NCBI GenBank assembly: GCA_016931855.1
Contig: JAFGDZ010000081.1
Location: forward strand, 124,001 to 188,000
Direction: 5' to 3'
From: Bacteroidales bacterium
GTDB taxonomy: Bacteria; Bacteroidota; Bacteroidia; Bacteroidales; Tenuifilaceae
Length of the DNA stretch: 64,000 nucleotides
A program made the position numbers and the translations under genes. Every line of letters starts with the position of its first letter. The stretch's first letter is position 1. Below, piece by piece: positions 63,361-64,000 of this stretch. Under the pieces are notes generated by a model. That model ran no database searches. It saw nothing but the letters and a program-made list of their open reading frames with translations, and was not told the DNA's origin.

Positions 63361-64000
63361 ATGTTCGCTATAAGCCGCAAAAAAAGCATTGTTATATTAT
63401 TGATTAATTTTCTGTTTCTTATAACGGCATTTGTACAAGTAAAGGCGCAGGAGAGCAGTAAGTTACCCCGTGTTACAAAAGCCGATTCCCTGTTTCAGCA
63501 AAGGGATTATTCCGCCGCACTTCCACTTTACAAGGAGCTTCTTCGCAACTTCCCACAGGATGCCAGCTATATGTACAAAACAGGTGTTTGTGTGCTATAC
63601 TCCACCCGCAATAGCAACGAGGCTATAGGTTTGCTTAAAAGGGCATCGGAGCTAGAAACGCCCAATCTAACCTACTTCTACCTAGCCGAGGCCTACCGCT
63701 TTTCCTATCGTTTCGATGAGGCTATTGACATGTATCGTCGCTTTACCGTTAGCGGTGGCGATGAGACCATTACCCCTGTGCAGGTAGAGTTTTTGGTAAA
63801 CCAGTGTGAGAATGGCAACTACATGCTAAAGTACCTTTATCGGCCACCCGTACTGGAGTCAAAGACTATTGCGCAAAGCGATATGGTTAGCTACCTGGTA
63901 ACCGATAATCCTACGGGATCCTTTGTTCCAAAACCTAAGGATTTAAAAACGCCTGTTGACCTAAAGCAGAACGAGCAATCGGTTATTTTCTATCCCAAAT
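63361..64000 (+). CDS. Exported TPR protein, truncated at the window edge
   Basis: An open frame from an ATG at 63361 continues through the right edge, giving at least 213 residues. A signal peptide (SIVILLINFLFLITAFVQVKAQ) leads to TPR-like repeats (DSLFQQRDYSAALPLYKELL, YFYLAEAYRFSYRFDEAIDMY). The later text resembles the start of Bacteroidota OmpA/PD40-type TPR proteins, but the diagnostic C-terminal domains are outside the window. It is divergent from the PqqD operon. Confidence 0.8.
   Translation, partial: MFAISRKKSIVILLINFLFLITAFVQVKAQESSKLPRVTKADSLFQQRDYSAALPLYKELLRNFPQDASYMYKTGVCVLYSTRNSNEAIGLLKRASELETPNLTYFYLAEAYRFSYRFDEAIDMYRRFTVSGGDETITPVQVEFLVNQCENGNYMLKYLYRPPVLESKTIAQSDMVSYLVTDNPTGSFVPKPKDLKTPVDLKQNEQSVIFYPK

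Noticed and set aside
1-64000. CRISPR arrays, IS elements, integrases, tRNA or rRNA genes
   Set aside because: No evenly spaced repeats, transposase or integrase frames, or cloverleaf-like segments were seen on reading the gaps.

Overview
The window looks like a chromosomal segment of a Bacteroidota bacterium, probably of the Bacteroidales side. Several features point there: promoter-like TTTG/TAnnTTTG boxes, a shortage of strong Shine-Dalgarno sites, a SusC-like TonB-dependent receptor with a carboxypeptidase-regulatory-like N-terminus, secreted TPR/OmpA-type proteins, and a GYDIA-type GHMP kinase. There is no rRNA, tRNA, insertion sequence, phage or CRISPR array that I can support.

Layout. 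(1) 1-2234: a truncated outer-membrane protein gene and fhs (formate-THF ligase). (2) 2606-16054: an isoprenoid/acyl-CoA region on the minus strand. Mevalonate kinase and diphosphomevalonate decarboxylase stand apart. A tight run on one strand then holds a methylcrotonyl-CoA carboxylase-type beta subunit, a LiuC-like hydratase, the biotin-containing alpha subunit, an acyl-CoA dehydrogenase, type 2 IPP isomerase, an AT-rich secreted orphan, class II HMG-CoA reductase and the GYDIA kinase. A FadL-family porin gene broken by a frameshift lies between the first two mevalonate genes on the other strand. (3) 16331-23006: a degenerate kinase-like protein, a 1000-residue ABCG-type transporter with an extra N-terminal domain, a lipoprotein and two secreted proteins. 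(4) 23064-44041: a dense signalling region with four single-domain response regulators, a pseudo-histidine kinase, a 1345-residue hybrid kinase, a ten-PAS protein without a kinase, a solute-binding-protein/PAS/kinase fusion, a cobalamin-binding sensor paired with a kinase, and a chemoreceptor with an extracytoplasmic zinc-binding-like (CZB) motif. (5) 44042-55954: TPR protein, recR, a His-rich small protein plus TonB receptor, sodium:solute symporter, patatin, topB (topoisomerase III), a lipoprotein and a second chemoreceptor. (6) 56359-63150: a six-gene minus-strand operon of PqqD-like protein, ATP-grasp ligase, PLP decarboxylase-like enzyme, urea-transporter/M23 peptidase fusion, TPR/outer-membrane protein and TPR protein. 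(7) A truncated TPR protein at the right edge.

How genes may work together. The most notable logic is that enzymes making HMG-CoA from branched acyl-CoA (dehydrogenase, biotin carboxylase, hydratase) are in the same apparent transcription unit as HMG-CoA reductase and later mevalonate steps, and neither HMG-CoA lyase nor HMG-CoA synthase is present here. This suggests a leucine/isovalerate-to-isoprenoid route. The second candidate system is the PqqD/ATP-grasp/PLP/UT-M23 operon, which looks like a small biosynthesis and envelope-handling pathway with no recognisable precursor peptide. The third is the cobalamin sensor with a CarH-like W(x9)EH signature next to a soluble histidine kinase, a possible light- or B12-responsive two-component system.

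All calls come from reading the sequence and translations by eye; no homology search was run. Residue numbers are counted by hand and may be off by a few where described as approximate.
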